Shown: positions 38,799 through 47,268 of the stretch, in pieces
How the letters are laid out: every line of letters begins with the position of its first letter
Position numbering within the stretch: position 1 is the stretch's first letter
Made by a program: the position numbers and the translations under genes
The notes under the pieces: generated by a model
Told to the model about the DNA's origin: nothing
Databases searched by the model: none
The model's input: only the letters and a program-made list of their open reading frames with translations
NCBI GenBank assembly: GCA_038213135.1
Contig: JBBQTQ010000005.1
Coordinates: 1 to 48,254, forward strand
Reading direction: 5' to 3'
Source of the DNA: JBBQTQ01 sp038213135
Lineage (GTDB): Bacteria; Actinomycetota; Thermoleophilia; Gaiellales; Gaiellaceae
Length of the DNA stretch: 48,254 nucleotides

Positions 38799-39845
38799 CT
38801 ACCGTACGCCGTGGCGGTTCGACCCGCAACCAGGGCGCCGGCGGAGCGCCTCGAGCGCGGCCCGGGCCACCGTCGGCATCGCGTGCTCGGGGAACGCGAA
38901 GGTCGAGCTGGCGTTGATCTCGCAGAGAACGTAGGTGTCCTCACCGGAGTCGGTCTTCGGTCCGTAGAGGAAGTCCGCGTCCCAGATCACGGGGAGGGAC
39001 TGGGTGTCGACCTCGACGATTCGTTGCAGCTCGGGCACCCACTCGGACTCCATCCGAGCGCGCAGGGCTCGGTACTGCGGTGCCGAGGCGAGCTCGAAGA
39101 CCTTGGCGGCCGGCGGCGGCGGGCCAGGGGGCATCAGGCCACGCGGGTACTGGTGGGCGAAGCCGACGACCTTGTCGTGGCTCAGGTAGACCCGGATCAT
39201 CCCCTCGGACAGGCGCGGCTGGAACGGTTGCTCGACCATGAGCCCGCCGCGGTCGAAGTACTGCGCGCAGCGCTCGAGAAACTCGACCAGCGGCAGCTGT
39301 TCGGGGAGGCTGTCCTTGGCGGCGTGCTGCACGCGGACCGCGTCGCTCGAGTCCAGCTCGACCTTCCAGACGCCGGTGCCTCCCATGCCCCGGTTTTGCT
39401 TCAGCACGAGCGGTCCCCGAGCCGCCAGCCTGCCGGGCAGCTCCTCGCGGAGCTGGTCGTACGTCCGGTAGAGGTGCGTCGCGGCGCTCCAGCTCATCGG
39501 AGCCGTAACGACGAGCACTTGCTTCGTGGCCATCTTCAGGATCACGTCCGGGTGGGCGCTCACCCAGACGCCCGCGTCAGCGACCTCGCGGAGCAGCGGG
39601 TCGAGCCTCGACCGGTCGAGACCTTGCTCGATCGGGTTGACCCAGACGAGAACCCCGTCCAGGCCGAGCAGCTGTTCTCGCACTGCATCGACCGTCTTGT
39701 CGGAATAGACGACCGGCTCTGCCGGCGTGCCCAACGCCGCGAAGGCCTCGAACACGCCGTGGAGCCGGGAGGCTTCGGCGCTCGCCGCCGAGTCCCATTC
39801 GGCCCGCCAGAGAAGCCCCACACGCTCGGACCTCGCCGTCGCCAC
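38799..39845 (-). CDS. ATP-grasp-like protein (Cj0069-type)
   Basis: About 348 aa from GTG 39845 (MATARSERVGLLWRAEWDS); GTG 39869 adds eight residues. The architecture is ATP-grasp-like: a Rossmann-like N-terminus (VGLLWRAE...VYSDKTVDAVREQLLGLDGVLVWVNPIEQG), then GPLVLKQNRGMGGTGVWKVEL (nucleotide-binding loop), MVEQPFQPRLSEGMIRVYLSHDKVVGF, and LPVIWDADFLYGP...YVLCEINASSTFAFPEHA (metal-binding E-x-N). I recall similar proteins annotated as the Cj0069 family. It may ligate a carboxylate to an amine. Substrate unknown. Confidence 0.7.
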   Translation of the reverse strand: MATARSERVGLLWRAEWDSAASAEASRLHGVFEAFAALGTPAEPVVYSDKTVDAVREQLLGLDGVLVWVNPIEQGLDRSRLDPLLREVADAGVWVSAHPDVILKMATKQVLVVTAPMSWSAATHLYRTYDQLREELPGRLAARGPLVLKQNRGMGGTGVWKVELDSSDAVRVQHAAKDSLPEQLPLVEFLERCAQYFDRGGLMVEQPFQPRLSEGMIRVYLSHDKVVGFAHQYPRGLMPPGPPPPAAKVFELASAPQYRALRARMESEWVPELQRIVEVDTQSLPVIWDADFLYGPKTDSGEDTYVLCEINASSTFAFPEHAMPTVARAALEALRRRPGCGSNRHGVR

Positions 39846-39887
39846 GGCTTCAGTATGAGGAGTGCCCACGAGGATTAGGAGAGAGCT

Positions 39888-40088
39888 ATGGAGGTCACGA
39901 GAAACGCGAGCACCACGCCGGGGCCGACCGAGTGGTTCACAGGCGACGTCTACATCGACGCGGTCGCTGCGCCTTCGGAGGGCTCGCGGCTGAGCGCGAG
40001 CAGCGTCCACTTCACGCCGGGCGCGCGCACCGCGTGGCACACGCACCCGAACGGCCAGACGCACATCAGGGTGGTGTCTGCCGCGTAG
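39888..40088 (+). pseudogene. truncated cupin protein
   Basis: ATG 39888 after AGGAGAG. MEVTRNASTTPGPTEWFTGDVYIDAVAAPSEGSRLSASSVHFTPGARTAWHTHPNGQT is the N-terminal half of a small cupin, with the first metal motif W-H-T-H-P-N-G-Q. At about 40062 it switches into unrelated sequence and stops at 40088, so the second cupin motif is missing. It is probably non-functional (66 aa versus about 130 expected). Confidence 0.75.
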
Positions 40089-40300
40089 CCGGTGTGCTGT
40101 ATGTACGTGGCCTGGTAGATCGGCTTCGCACATGCGCCGCCGTCGACCTGAATGTTGAACGCCTTGGGTGCGCCGTCGTCCGGGAAGTAGCAGTCGATTC
40201 CCGTAGGCTTCGCGGTGTTCGTGTTCGAGCCGACGATCGTCTGCTGCTGCGGATGCCCAGCGCCTCGACGGTCGCCCACCGTCAAGTTCTCCGCGTGACG
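40063..40300 (-). pseudogene. antisense fragment of an unrelated secreted protein
   Basis: Minus-strand reading gives QTIVGSNTNTAKPTGIDCYF, then PDDGAPKAFNIQVDGGACAKPIYQATYIQHTGYAADTTLM, with two Cys and protein-like composition but no start or stop at its ends. It begins exactly where the cupin is broken, so a rearrangement placed it here. The rest of the gene-free stretch 40089-40409 shows no further feature that I can support. Confidence 0.4.
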
Positions 40301-40409
40301 GGCACGACCAGGAAGCACACCTCGTCCGCGAACTGTGGCGGCTATCGCTGCTCCGATGACATCACTCGGAACGTGACAGCCACCTTCACGCGGCTGTAGC
40401 CCGCAGCGC

Positions 40410-41294
40410 GTGTTCGCGATCGGTGTTGCCTCGGCGCTAGTCGCATCCGTGCTCTTCAACGTGGGAGTCGCTCTCCAGGGGCTCGAGGCGCGCGCGACAT
40501 CGCCGAAGCTCGGTCTCCGGCTTTCGCTGCTCGGACAGCTGTTCCGGCGTCCTCGCTGGATCATCGGGCTGGTTCTCGGCTTCGTCGGGATCGGGCCGCA
40601 GGTCGTGGCCCTGTCGACCGCGCCGTTCGTCGTCGTCCAGCCGGCGCTCTCTGCCGGGCTGCTCGTCCTGCTGTTCATCGGTGCGCGGAGCTTCGGCGAG
40701 GACGTCGGCCCGACGGAGATTGTCGGAGTCGTCGCGATCATCGGTGGCGTCGCGCTCGTTGCTTGGGGAGCTCCGCCTCACAGCGAAACGCACCGGGGGG
40801 CGGCTGCTGCGATCGCGGTGGTTGCCGCACTCTCGGTGGCCGGCCTCGCCCCGTTCCTCGTTCGCGGCCGCCGGTGGGACTCGCCGATGCTGTCGATCGT
40901 CGCGTCGGGCGCCGGCTTCGCGGCCACGAATGTCGCGACGAAGCTGATGAGCGACGACCTCGGCGGTAGCCACTACCCAGGCGCGGTCATCTGGGCGGCA
41001 GTCGGGTTTGCGATGGGGGTCGCGGCAACGGTGACGGGCATGACCGCGTTCCAGCGGCGCCGCGCGACGATCGTCGTACCGGTCTCGACAGCCGTGCAGA
41101 CGTTCTTGCCGATCGTCTTCGAGCCCGTCTTCCTCCAGGAGCGCTGGGCCTCGGCGACCGGCTACGGCGTACCGATCGCCGTCGGGCTTCTCGTCGCTCT
41201 CGTCGGGACGGTCTTGATCTCGCGGACCCGGGCGGTGAGCCGCCTCGCAGCGGGAGCGCAGGCGCGGCGTCGACCAAGACGAAAACCGCGATGA
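40410..41294 (+). CDS. DMT/NIPA-like multi-pass transporter
   Basis: 294 aa with a GTG start. About nine TM helices; two halves as in EamA/DMT carriers. ASVLFNVGVALQGLEARA, PRWIIGLVLGFVGIGPQVVALSTAPFVVVQPALSAGLLVLLFIGARSFGE and VVPVSTAVQTFLPIVFEPVFLQERWASATG are typical of the NIPA/Mg-transporter-like branch of DMT proteins (F-V-V-V-Q-P, then P-V-F-L-x-E). The C-terminus is highly basic (RRRPRRKPR). Substrate not readable. Confidence 0.8.
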   Translation: MFAIGVASALVASVLFNVGVALQGLEARATSPKLGLRLSLLGQLFRRPRWIIGLVLGFVGIGPQVVALSTAPFVVVQPALSAGLLVLLFIGARSFGEDVGPTEIVGVVAIIGGVALVAWGAPPHSETHRGAAAAIAVVAALSVAGLAPFLVRGRRWDSPMLSIVASGAGFAATNVATKLMSDDLGGSHYPGAVIWAAVGFAMGVAATVTGMTAFQRRRATIVVPVSTAVQTFLPIVFEPVFLQERWASATGYGVPIAVGLLVALVGTVLISRTRAVSRLAAGAQARRRPRRKPR

Positions 41295-41326
41295 GGGCGC
41301 TCGTCTGACGATCCGAATCGCAGGCG

Positions 41327-42454
41327 GTGGGTGATGATCTGGTCTTGCCGCCCCGGGTCCTGATACTGACAGCCAGCATCGGCGAAGGGCACGACCTGCC
41401 CGCCCGAATGCTCGCTGCGGGACTCGCCGAGGAGCGGCCGGAAGTCGAAGTTGCCGTGCACGATTGCCTTCCCGCGCTCGGCCTGGCGGTGACAGGCGTC
41501 GTCAAGAGCGCGCCGAGCACCTACTTCTTCCGGTTCGAGTGGCTTTGGGATCTCGGCTTCCTGCTCGCCGCTCGCTTCCCGCCCACCCGCCTGCTCGCCC
41601 AACGGCTACTCGAGCTGTTCGGCCGGAGAGGGCTGCTCGAGCTGATCCGCGCGGCCGATCCGGACGTCGTCGTCTCCACCTATCCGGTCGCGACCGAGGT
41701 CCTGGGACGGCTCCGGCGCCGCGGGCGGCTCGAGCTTCCGGTCTGCTCGGCGATCACCGACCTCGCCGCGATGCATTACTGGGCCGTGCGCGGCGTCGAC
41801 CTCCACCTCCTCACGCACCCCGAGTCGATCGCGGAAGTCCGGGAGGTTGCCGGCACAGACGCGGTCGTCCGTCCGGTGCACGGACTGACCGCGCCGGCCT
41901 TCCTGCAGCCGGGCGAGCGCGAGGAGACTCGCCGCTCGCTCGCGCTACCGGCCACGGGTCAGATCGTGCTCGTCTCTGGAGGCGGCTGGGGCGTCGGTGA
42001 CCTCGCAGGCGCCGTCGAAGTCGCCCTCGAGCTCCCCGAAGTGGCGCAGGTTGTCTGCCTCTGCGGGCGAAACGAGCGGGCATACGCCGAGCTTGTTGCC
42101 CGGTTCCGTTCCGATCGGCGCGTGCGGGTTGAGGGGTTCACCGACCGGATGCCGGATTGGCTGGCGTCCGCCGACGTCCTCGTCCACTCGACCGGCGGGC
42201 TGACCGTCCTCGAGGCGTTGATGTCCGGTTGCGCGGTGATCTCGTACGGCTGGGGCAGGGGACACATTCGGATCAACAACGAGGCGTTCGAGCGCTTCGG
42301 GCTTGCCCGCGTCGCAAGGACGCCCGAGGAGCTGCGGGCAGCGCTCCGCCGAGCGGCAGACGAGCGGCGCGGGCCCGACCGGTCGTTTGCCGAGCTGCCG
42401 TCGGCCGCCGCGCTGGTGCTCGAGCTGGCCGACCGTCAAGCCGCAGCCCGTTGA
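41327..42454 (+). CDS. MGDG-synthase-like glycosyltransferase
   Basis: 375 aa. The N-terminal VLILTASIGEGHDLPARMLAAGL is the PF06925 (MGDG synthase) acceptor-side motif G-x-G-H, followed by PSTYFFRFEWLWDLGFLLAARF and DPDVVVSTYPVATEVLGRL. The C-terminal GT-B half has QIVLVSGGGWGVGDL, RVRVEGFTDRMPDWLASADVLVHSTGGLTVLEALMSGCAVISYGWGRGHIRINNEAFERFG (NDP-sugar site). It would transfer a sugar to diacylglycerol or a similar lipid on the cytoplasmic face. It overlaps the polysaccharide deacetylase by 4 nt (TTGA), so they form an operon. Confidence 0.87.
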   Translation: MGDDLVLPPRVLILTASIGEGHDLPARMLAAGLAEERPEVEVAVHDCLPALGLAVTGVVKSAPSTYFFRFEWLWDLGFLLAARFPPTRLLAQRLLELFGRRGLLELIRAADPDVVVSTYPVATEVLGRLRRRGRLELPVCSAITDLAAMHYWAVRGVDLHLLTHPESIAEVREVAGTDAVVRPVHGLTAPAFLQPGEREETRRSLALPATGQIVLVSGGGWGVGDLAGAVEVALELPEVAQVVCLCGRNERAYAELVARFRSDRRVRVEGFTDRMPDWLASADVLVHSTGGLTVLEALMSGCAVISYGWGRGHIRINNEAFERFGLARVARTPEELRAALRRAADERRGPDRSFAELPSAAALVLELADRQAAAR

Positions 42455-43143
42455 GAACGCGTCGCCTGATCCTGCTCGGAGCGGCCGCCTGGTGCGCTCC
42501 GGCCCCGGCGCCGGTGCTCCCCGCAGTTGCAGCAGCGCTGCGAATCGCCCGCCGGCTACCGGGGAATCGCGGGGTCGCGCTGACCTTCGACGACGGACCG
42601 CACCCCGAGGGGACGCCGGCCGTCCTCGAGGCGCTCGGGGGCGTCAAGGCGACCTTCTTCCTCGTCGGGGAGCAAGTGGTTCGCTGGCCCGACCTCGTCG
42701 CGCGCATCGGCGCCGCCGGTCACGAGATCGCGCTCCACGGCTATCGACATCGGCTCCTGCTGCGCCGTACTCCCTCGGCGCTCGCTCGCGATCTCGACCG
42801 GGCGATTGCAGTGATCCAGGAGGCCGGCGGCGGGACTCCCACCTGCTACCGGCCGCCCTACGGCGTCTTCAGCTCGGGAGCCCTTGCGCTTGCCCGAAGG
42901 CGCGGCCTGTTCCCGCTCCTCTGGTCGCGCTGGGGGCGGGACTGGGAGCGCGGGGCCACGCCCGCCGAGATCGCCCGCCGGCTAACCCGAGACTTGTCCG
43001 CCGGCGACGTCCTGCTGCTGCACGACGCAGATCACTACAGCTCCCCCGGCTCCTGGCGCGCGACTGCAGCCGCGCTCCCGGCAGTTATCGAAGCGGTCGC
43101 CAACCGCGGGCTCCCGTTCGAGGGCATCGTCCAGACGACATAA
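42451..43143 (+). CDS. polysaccharide deacetylase (NodB domain)
   Basis: 230 aa from TTG 42451, overlapping the GT stop (TTGA). A hydrophobic N-terminus (RRLILLGAAAWCAPAPAPVLPAVAAAL) suggests membrane anchoring or export. The NodB domain shows motif 1 VALTFDDGPHPEGTP (catalytic and metal Asp), motif 2 HGYRH, motif 3 CYRPPYGVFSSGALALAR, and motif 5 VLLLHDADHY (catalytic His). It removes N-acetyl groups from a surface glycan. Its last 109 nt are read in the opposite direction as the end of the epimerase. Confidence 0.9.
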   Translation: MRTRRLILLGAAAWCAPAPAPVLPAVAAALRIARRLPGNRGVALTFDDGPHPEGTPAVLEALGGVKATFFLVGEQVVRWPDLVARIGAAGHEIALHGYRHRLLLRRTPSALARDLDRAIAVIQEAGGGTPTCYRPPYGVFSSGALALARRRGLFPLLWSRWGRDWERGATPAEIARRLTRDLSAGDVLLLHDADHYSSPGSWRATAAALPAVIEAVANRGLPFEGIVQTT

Positions 43144-44018
43144 CGCCGGACGCCCTCGACGAACGGCGTCTCGGCCCGCCAGCCGAGCTCCGTCTCCGCC
43201 CGCACGCCTGAGATCTCGACTCCACGCAGATCCGCCCCGCGGCTCTCGACGTGCACGATCGGGACGTCCGCGACGAGCGAGCGGACGGTGTCGGCGACCT
43301 CCCGCACGGTCGTGCTCTCGGCGCCGACGAGGTTGTAGATCCGACCCGCCGCTGCCGGCGCGAGCGCCGAAACGATCCCGGCAGCGAGATCCTCGACGTA
43401 GACGAACCGCCTCGACTGACGGCCGTCGCCTGCGAGCGTAAGCGCCTTACCCGCCTGGGCGCGCGCGACGAACGCGGCGACGACGGTGCTCGCCCGGGCC
43501 CGCGGGCCGTAGGGAATGCCGAGACGGACGACGGTGTGCTCGATCCCGTAGAGGCTGCCGTAGGAGTGGCAGAACATCTCGCCGGCGAGCTTGGTGGCCG
43601 TGTATGGATGCGCGGGCATCGGCAGGTTCGAGTCCTCGTCGAGCGGCTCGGCTTGCGGGGCGTCTCCGTAGACCCAGACCGTGCTCGCGTAGACGATCCG
43701 GGAGACTCCTTCGGCCCTCATCGCCTCGAGCAGCACGCCCGTGCCACCCGCATTGACGGACTGGGCGAACAGTGGGTCCTCCGCGACGATGCCGACGTCC
43801 GAGACCGCCGCCAGGTGGATGACCGCGGAGCAGCCGCGGACCGCGCCTCGCACGTCGTCGAGATCGAGGAGGTCGCCGACGACGGTCTGCACCTCTCCGC
43901 CTGTGTGGTAGGGCGAGCGTACGAGATCGAAGTTGAGCGCCTGGTGGCCCTCCGCCTGCAAACGGTCGACGACGTGCGAGCCGATGAAGCCCGAGCCGCC
44001 GGTCACAAGGATTTTCAA
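43035..44018 (-). CDS. NAD-dependent sugar epimerase/dehydratase (SDR)
   Basis: 327 aa. Extended SDR: MKILVTGGSGFIGSHVVDRL (G-x-x-G-x-x-G), VVGDLLDLDDV, HLAAVSDVG, YASTVWVYGD (catalytic Ser/Thr), HPYTATKLAGEMFCHSYG (Y-x-x-x-K), GIPYGPRA, RRFVYVEDLAAG. Closest to UDP-sugar 4-epimerases and dTDP-sugar dehydratases. The domain normally ends at RRYVVW; about 30 further residues are read into the deacetylase antisense. It overlaps the DegT gene by 4 nt. Confidence 0.92.
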   Translation of the reverse strand: MKILVTGGSGFIGSHVVDRLQAEGHQALNFDLVRSPYHTGGEVQTVVGDLLDLDDVRGAVRGCSAVIHLAAVSDVGIVAEDPLFAQSVNAGGTGVLLEAMRAEGVSRIVYASTVWVYGDAPQAEPLDEDSNLPMPAHPYTATKLAGEMFCHSYGSLYGIEHTVVRLGIPYGPRARASTVVAAFVARAQAGKALTLAGDGRQSRRFVYVEDLAAGIVSALAPAAAGRIYNLVGAESTTVREVADTVRSLVADVPIVHVESRGADLRGVEISGVRAETELGWRAETPFVEGVRRYVVWTMPSNGSPRLATASITAGSAAAVARQEPGEL

Positions 44019-45025
44019 AGCACCTCCATGTCATCTGGCCGGTAATAGAGCGGTACGCACCAATGGTTGCCCGCCACCCAATCGCTGTTCGGTAGCTCGA
44101 CCTCCTGTCCGAGAATCCGGTGGCAAGGAGTGTCGTAGACCTTGCCGGTCGAGCGCGGAATCGGGTCGAACACGATGTACTTGTACAGCCCTGAGACCAT
44201 CCCGTCGGGCAATCGCAGCCGGCCGGGATGCGCGTCGTCGAGCAACTCGCTCGCGACGGCGTTCTTCCACGAGGCGATCTCGTCCAGACGCTCCGTTTGC
44301 ACGAGCCCGATCGCAGCGGTGAACTCGTTCATCCGGAAATTGAGTCCCGTGCGCGCGTGATCCGGCTTCCCGTAGTTCCGAAAGGCTTGTGCGAACTCGA
44401 CCAGCTCCTCGTGCTTGGAGACGAGCATCCCGCCTTCGCCTGTCGAGATCGTCTTCGTCGGAGCAAACGACCAGACTCCGGCATCGCCCCAGCCACCCGC
44501 ACGGCGTCCGTTCCACTCCGCCCCGTGAGCGTGCGCGCAATCCTCGATCAGGAAGATCCCCCGCGCCTGGCAGAACTCCGCGATCCGCTCGACCTCGAAC
44601 GCGAGATGGCCCCCGATGTGCACGAGCACTGCGGCACGCGGCTTGTGCCGCTCCGCCTTCGCCTCGAAGTCCGCGAACGAGACACAGAGGTCGTCGCGGT
44701 TGCAATCGACGAACTCGACCTGAGCCCCGGCGTGCAGCAGCGCGAGCGGCGTGCCCATGAAGGTGTTCGACGGACACAGGACAGTCGTCCCGCGGACACC
44801 TGCCCACTCGAGCACCGCGAGCGCGGCGCCTGACCAGTTCGAGAACGCCACGGCAGGCAGCCGATTCCAGTCGGCCCAGGCAGCCTCGAACGCTCCTGCC
44901 AGCTCGCCTTCGGACCAGCGCTCGGAATCGAGGATGCCGTCCCACAGCGCATGCAGCCGCGCTCGGTCTCGGTGATCAAACCCGATCGCGAAGCGGTCGA
45001 CGGCCGCGAGCTGGTGTTCGATCAC
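44015..45025 (-). CDS. DegT/DnrJ/EryC1-family PLP aminotransferase
   Basis: 336 aa with a GTG start. AFSNWSGAALAVLEWAGVRGTTVLCPSNTFMGTPLALLHAGAQVEFVD (cofactor-phosphate region), VLVHIGGHL, GIFLIEDCAHAHGAEWNGRRAGGWGDAGVWSFAPTKTISTGEGGMLV (Asp of E-D-C-A-H and the PLP-binding Lys in PTKTIS), NFRMNEFTAAIGLVQTERLDE. These enzymes aminate keto sugars. ATGA overlap with the epimerase, so the two make an amino-sugar module. Confidence 0.92.
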   Translation of the reverse strand: MIEHQLAAVDRFAIGFDHRDRARLHALWDGILDSERWSEGELAGAFEAAWADWNRLPAVAFSNWSGAALAVLEWAGVRGTTVLCPSNTFMGTPLALLHAGAQVEFVDCNRDDLCVSFADFEAKAERHKPRAAVLVHIGGHLAFEVERIAEFCQARGIFLIEDCAHAHGAEWNGRRAGGWGDAGVWSFAPTKTISTGEGGMLVSKHEELVEFAQAFRNYGKPDHARTGLNFRMNEFTAAIGLVQTERLDEIASWKNAVASELLDDAHPGRLRLPDGMVSGLYKYIVFDPIPRSTGKVYDTPCHRILGQEVELPNSDWVAGNHWCVPLYYRPDDMEVL

Positions 45026-45161
45026 CCGCGCAGGATCCTATCGCGGACACGAAACGGCTCGACACGGGAGCTATACAGGATGTCCACTTGCCCCGTGAAG
45101 GAGATCCCGCGGTCGATGCAGGGACGTGAGAGCGTCAAAACGTAGTTCTTTCGTGGAGCGC

Positions 45162-46856
45162 CTATCGGCTCGTGTGCCGGCGCGGGATGGGGACGCGGAT
45201 CCCGGTCGCGGTTGCTGTCGGGTGTGAGGCTCGCCAGGGATCGAGCAGGACGGCCGCGTAGCGAACGACATTCCCGGGCGGTGCGCTGCTGTCGAGGCAC
45301 GAGAAGCTTCTTGCTAGGCAGACGCGTTGCACGCCGGCGCCTCTTGTGACTGGTCCCGACCCGAGATAGCGGAACACTGCGATCCCGCGGATCCGTGGGT
45401 CGGGATGGCCGGCGACGTGGATCAAGATTCCGTCAGGGGTCGCGACAGCGCTGACCTGGGTCGGCGGCGCGGGCCGGGTTAGGTCGTTGAGCGCGTTGCG
45501 CATGAAGACCTGGAGCCTCGGGTCGGCCGGCTTGCCCGTGCGGTAGTCGTCGAGCGCCCAGCTGAAGCGCCAGAACCCCGCGGCGAAGACGCGCGCTCCC
45601 GAGTTCGCGACATAGCGGATCATGTCTCCCGGCGCGGGCGGGCCGTCGTAGTGGAAGAGCACCGTCGGCGGCGGAACGTTGCAGCCCGGCTCGACGCTGT
45701 CCCACTCGTCGCCCACATACGGGAAGGTCGCACCCGCAACAATCCCGGTTCCCCTGAGCCAGGGGTCAGAGAGGGCGCTCGGGTTGATCGCGAACGAGCC
45801 CTCAGCGCCGATGCCGCGGGAGAACTCGACGCCGAGTAGGTCGCACTCGGGTCGGCTCAGACGGAGCCCGCGGAACCTCGTCGTCTTCAGGGCCGGGTCC
45901 GGCTCGGGGTCCCTAGCGGGGTCGCGGTACTCGACGAGCGTGCGCCGGTTGTCCTCGTAGCGGATCTGCCAGTACCCGACGTTGCCGCCGGTGAAGGCGA
46001 GGTTCGTGCCCGCGCTCAGGGCGGCCTCCAGCGCATCCCGGATGCCCTTCGACCAGTACTCGTCGTGCCCGGCGCTCACGAACAGCCGGTGGCGCAGCAG
46101 CTCAACCGGATCCCGGTCGATGTCGACGTTTGTTGTGTACGAGACGTCATAGCCCTCCCGCTCCAGAAAGCGGACGAGCTGGATGTCGCCGGAGTCGAAT
46201 AGATCGTGCTCGCCATAGACGTAGGGCCGGTCGAACGAGACGTGGTTGGCGCCGACACCGCTCATGCGATTCGAATAAAGGCTGCGACCACCCCAATCGT
46301 TGTAGGCCTGCCAGGTGTTGGTCGCCGCCTGCACGAGGATCGCCGCCGGCCTGAGCCGAGCTTCGCGGATGATCAGCGGCACCGTCGATGCCCTGCCCGC
46401 CGACGCACCCGTGGTCAGTACGAGCTTCGCTAGGTAATAGCCGCTGACCCAGTCCGCTGGCACCATGAGTGTGTCCGTGACCGGCCAGTCGGCGGCGAGA
46501 TAGCCCGTGGCCGGAGCGAAGGCCGGAACGGGCTGCAGCATGCCCTGCTCATCCGTCGTGCAACTCGGCAAACAGGTCATCAGGCGGCCTCCCGCGCCGC
46601 CGTACCAGCCGAGGCGGTAGATGACGATCCGGTACCGGGCCCGCTGGTCGGTCGAGACATGGAAATGGATCGTGTCCCCAGGCGCCGCACTCACCTCCGA
46701 GGCATACCCCTCGATGTCACGAAACGGCGCCGGCTCCGTCACCCACCCCGGGTCCCCAGGCAACGCGTTCTCGGCCGGGATCGGATTCGCCGATGCCCCG
46801 ACGGATCGCGCGACCACGAGCGCAAGCAACGCGAGGAAAAGAACGGCGGGCCGCAT
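45162..46856 (-). CDS. secreted N,N-dimethylformamidase beta-subunit-like protein
   Basis: 564 aa from ATG 46856 (MRPAVLFLALLALVVARSVGASA, signal peptide). The large domain matches the DMFase large-subunit C-terminal-like family: RYRIVIYRLGWYGGAGGRLM, WVSGYYLAKLVLTTG, LVQAATNTWQAYNDWGGRSLY, LVRFLEREGYDVSYTTNVDIDRDP, SAGHDEYWSKGIRDALEAALSAGTNLAFTGGNVGYWQIRYE, GTGIVAGATF. A fibronectin-like C-terminal part follows (about 470-564), with two Cys. Most members are not true DMFases; many sit by glycan loci, as here. Enzymatic role unproven. Confidence 0.85.
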   Translation of the reverse strand: MRPAVLFLALLALVVARSVGASANPIPAENALPGDPGWVTEPAPFRDIEGYASEVSAAPGDTIHFHVSTDQRARYRIVIYRLGWYGGAGGRLMTCLPSCTTDEQGMLQPVPAFAPATGYLAADWPVTDTLMVPADWVSGYYLAKLVLTTGASAGRASTVPLIIREARLRPAAILVQAATNTWQAYNDWGGRSLYSNRMSGVGANHVSFDRPYVYGEHDLFDSGDIQLVRFLEREGYDVSYTTNVDIDRDPVELLRHRLFVSAGHDEYWSKGIRDALEAALSAGTNLAFTGGNVGYWQIRYEDNRRTLVEYRDPARDPEPDPALKTTRFRGLRLSRPECDLLGVEFSRGIGAEGSFAINPSALSDPWLRGTGIVAGATFPYVGDEWDSVEPGCNVPPPTVLFHYDGPPAPGDMIRYVANSGARVFAAGFWRFSWALDDYRTGKPADPRLQVFMRNALNDLTRPAPPTQVSAVATPDGILIHVAGHPDPRIRGIAVFRYLGSGPVTRGAGVQRVCLARSFSCLDSSAPPGNVVRYAAVLLDPWRASHPTATATGIRVPIPRRHTSR

Positions 46857-47124
46857 CCGCGACCGCTCAGCGTAGCCTCTTTCCCGCTGCCGGTTCTTAC
46901 GCTCTGTCCGCAGCGGTCGTCGACCCGCTCCAAAAAAGGGTGCCGCATCACTATCGACTCCCTCTCTTCTTTTCGAGCGCCCGCGCCGATCGCCTGAGGC
47001 CCTGACCGCCCGCCGTACCGCTCGGGATTCGGAGGGACTGTACGGACACGCAGTCGCCACCAGAGCCGGGAACTGAATCGCGAGACGCGCCTTTGAAACA
47101 GGAACTGTCCGGGGGCCACAAAGC
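46857..47124. other. 268-nt gene-free stretch
   Basis: Between the secreted protein and the broken RHH gene I find no supported gene, RNA or clear promoter. An AAAAAA run (46933 region) and a weak GC hairpin are the only notable points. It may hold the promoters of both flanking genes. Confidence 0.4.
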
Positions 47125-47268
47125 GTGGCGGCGACGCAGAACGACTTGCGGTCGCTCGGGACTCCACTTGATCACTCAGAGAAGAAGACCGACGTGCTGA
47201 ACCTGCGGCTCGACCCTGCGCTAGCTGTCCTGCCTACACAGGTTGTGAACGCGGCTGATCGGGGGTAG
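47125..47268 (+). pseudogene. ribbon-helix-helix gene broken by the IS
   Basis: From GTG 47125: MAATQNDLRSLGTPLDHSEK, then KTDVLNLRLDPALA at 47170-47226. K-T-D-V-L-N-L-R-L-D-P-A-L is the opening strand and helix of a CopG/Arc-type ribbon-helix-helix DNA-binding protein. At 47221 the IS begins, and reading continues only to TAG 47266. Its remainder should lie beyond the right end of the window. Confidence 0.5.
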
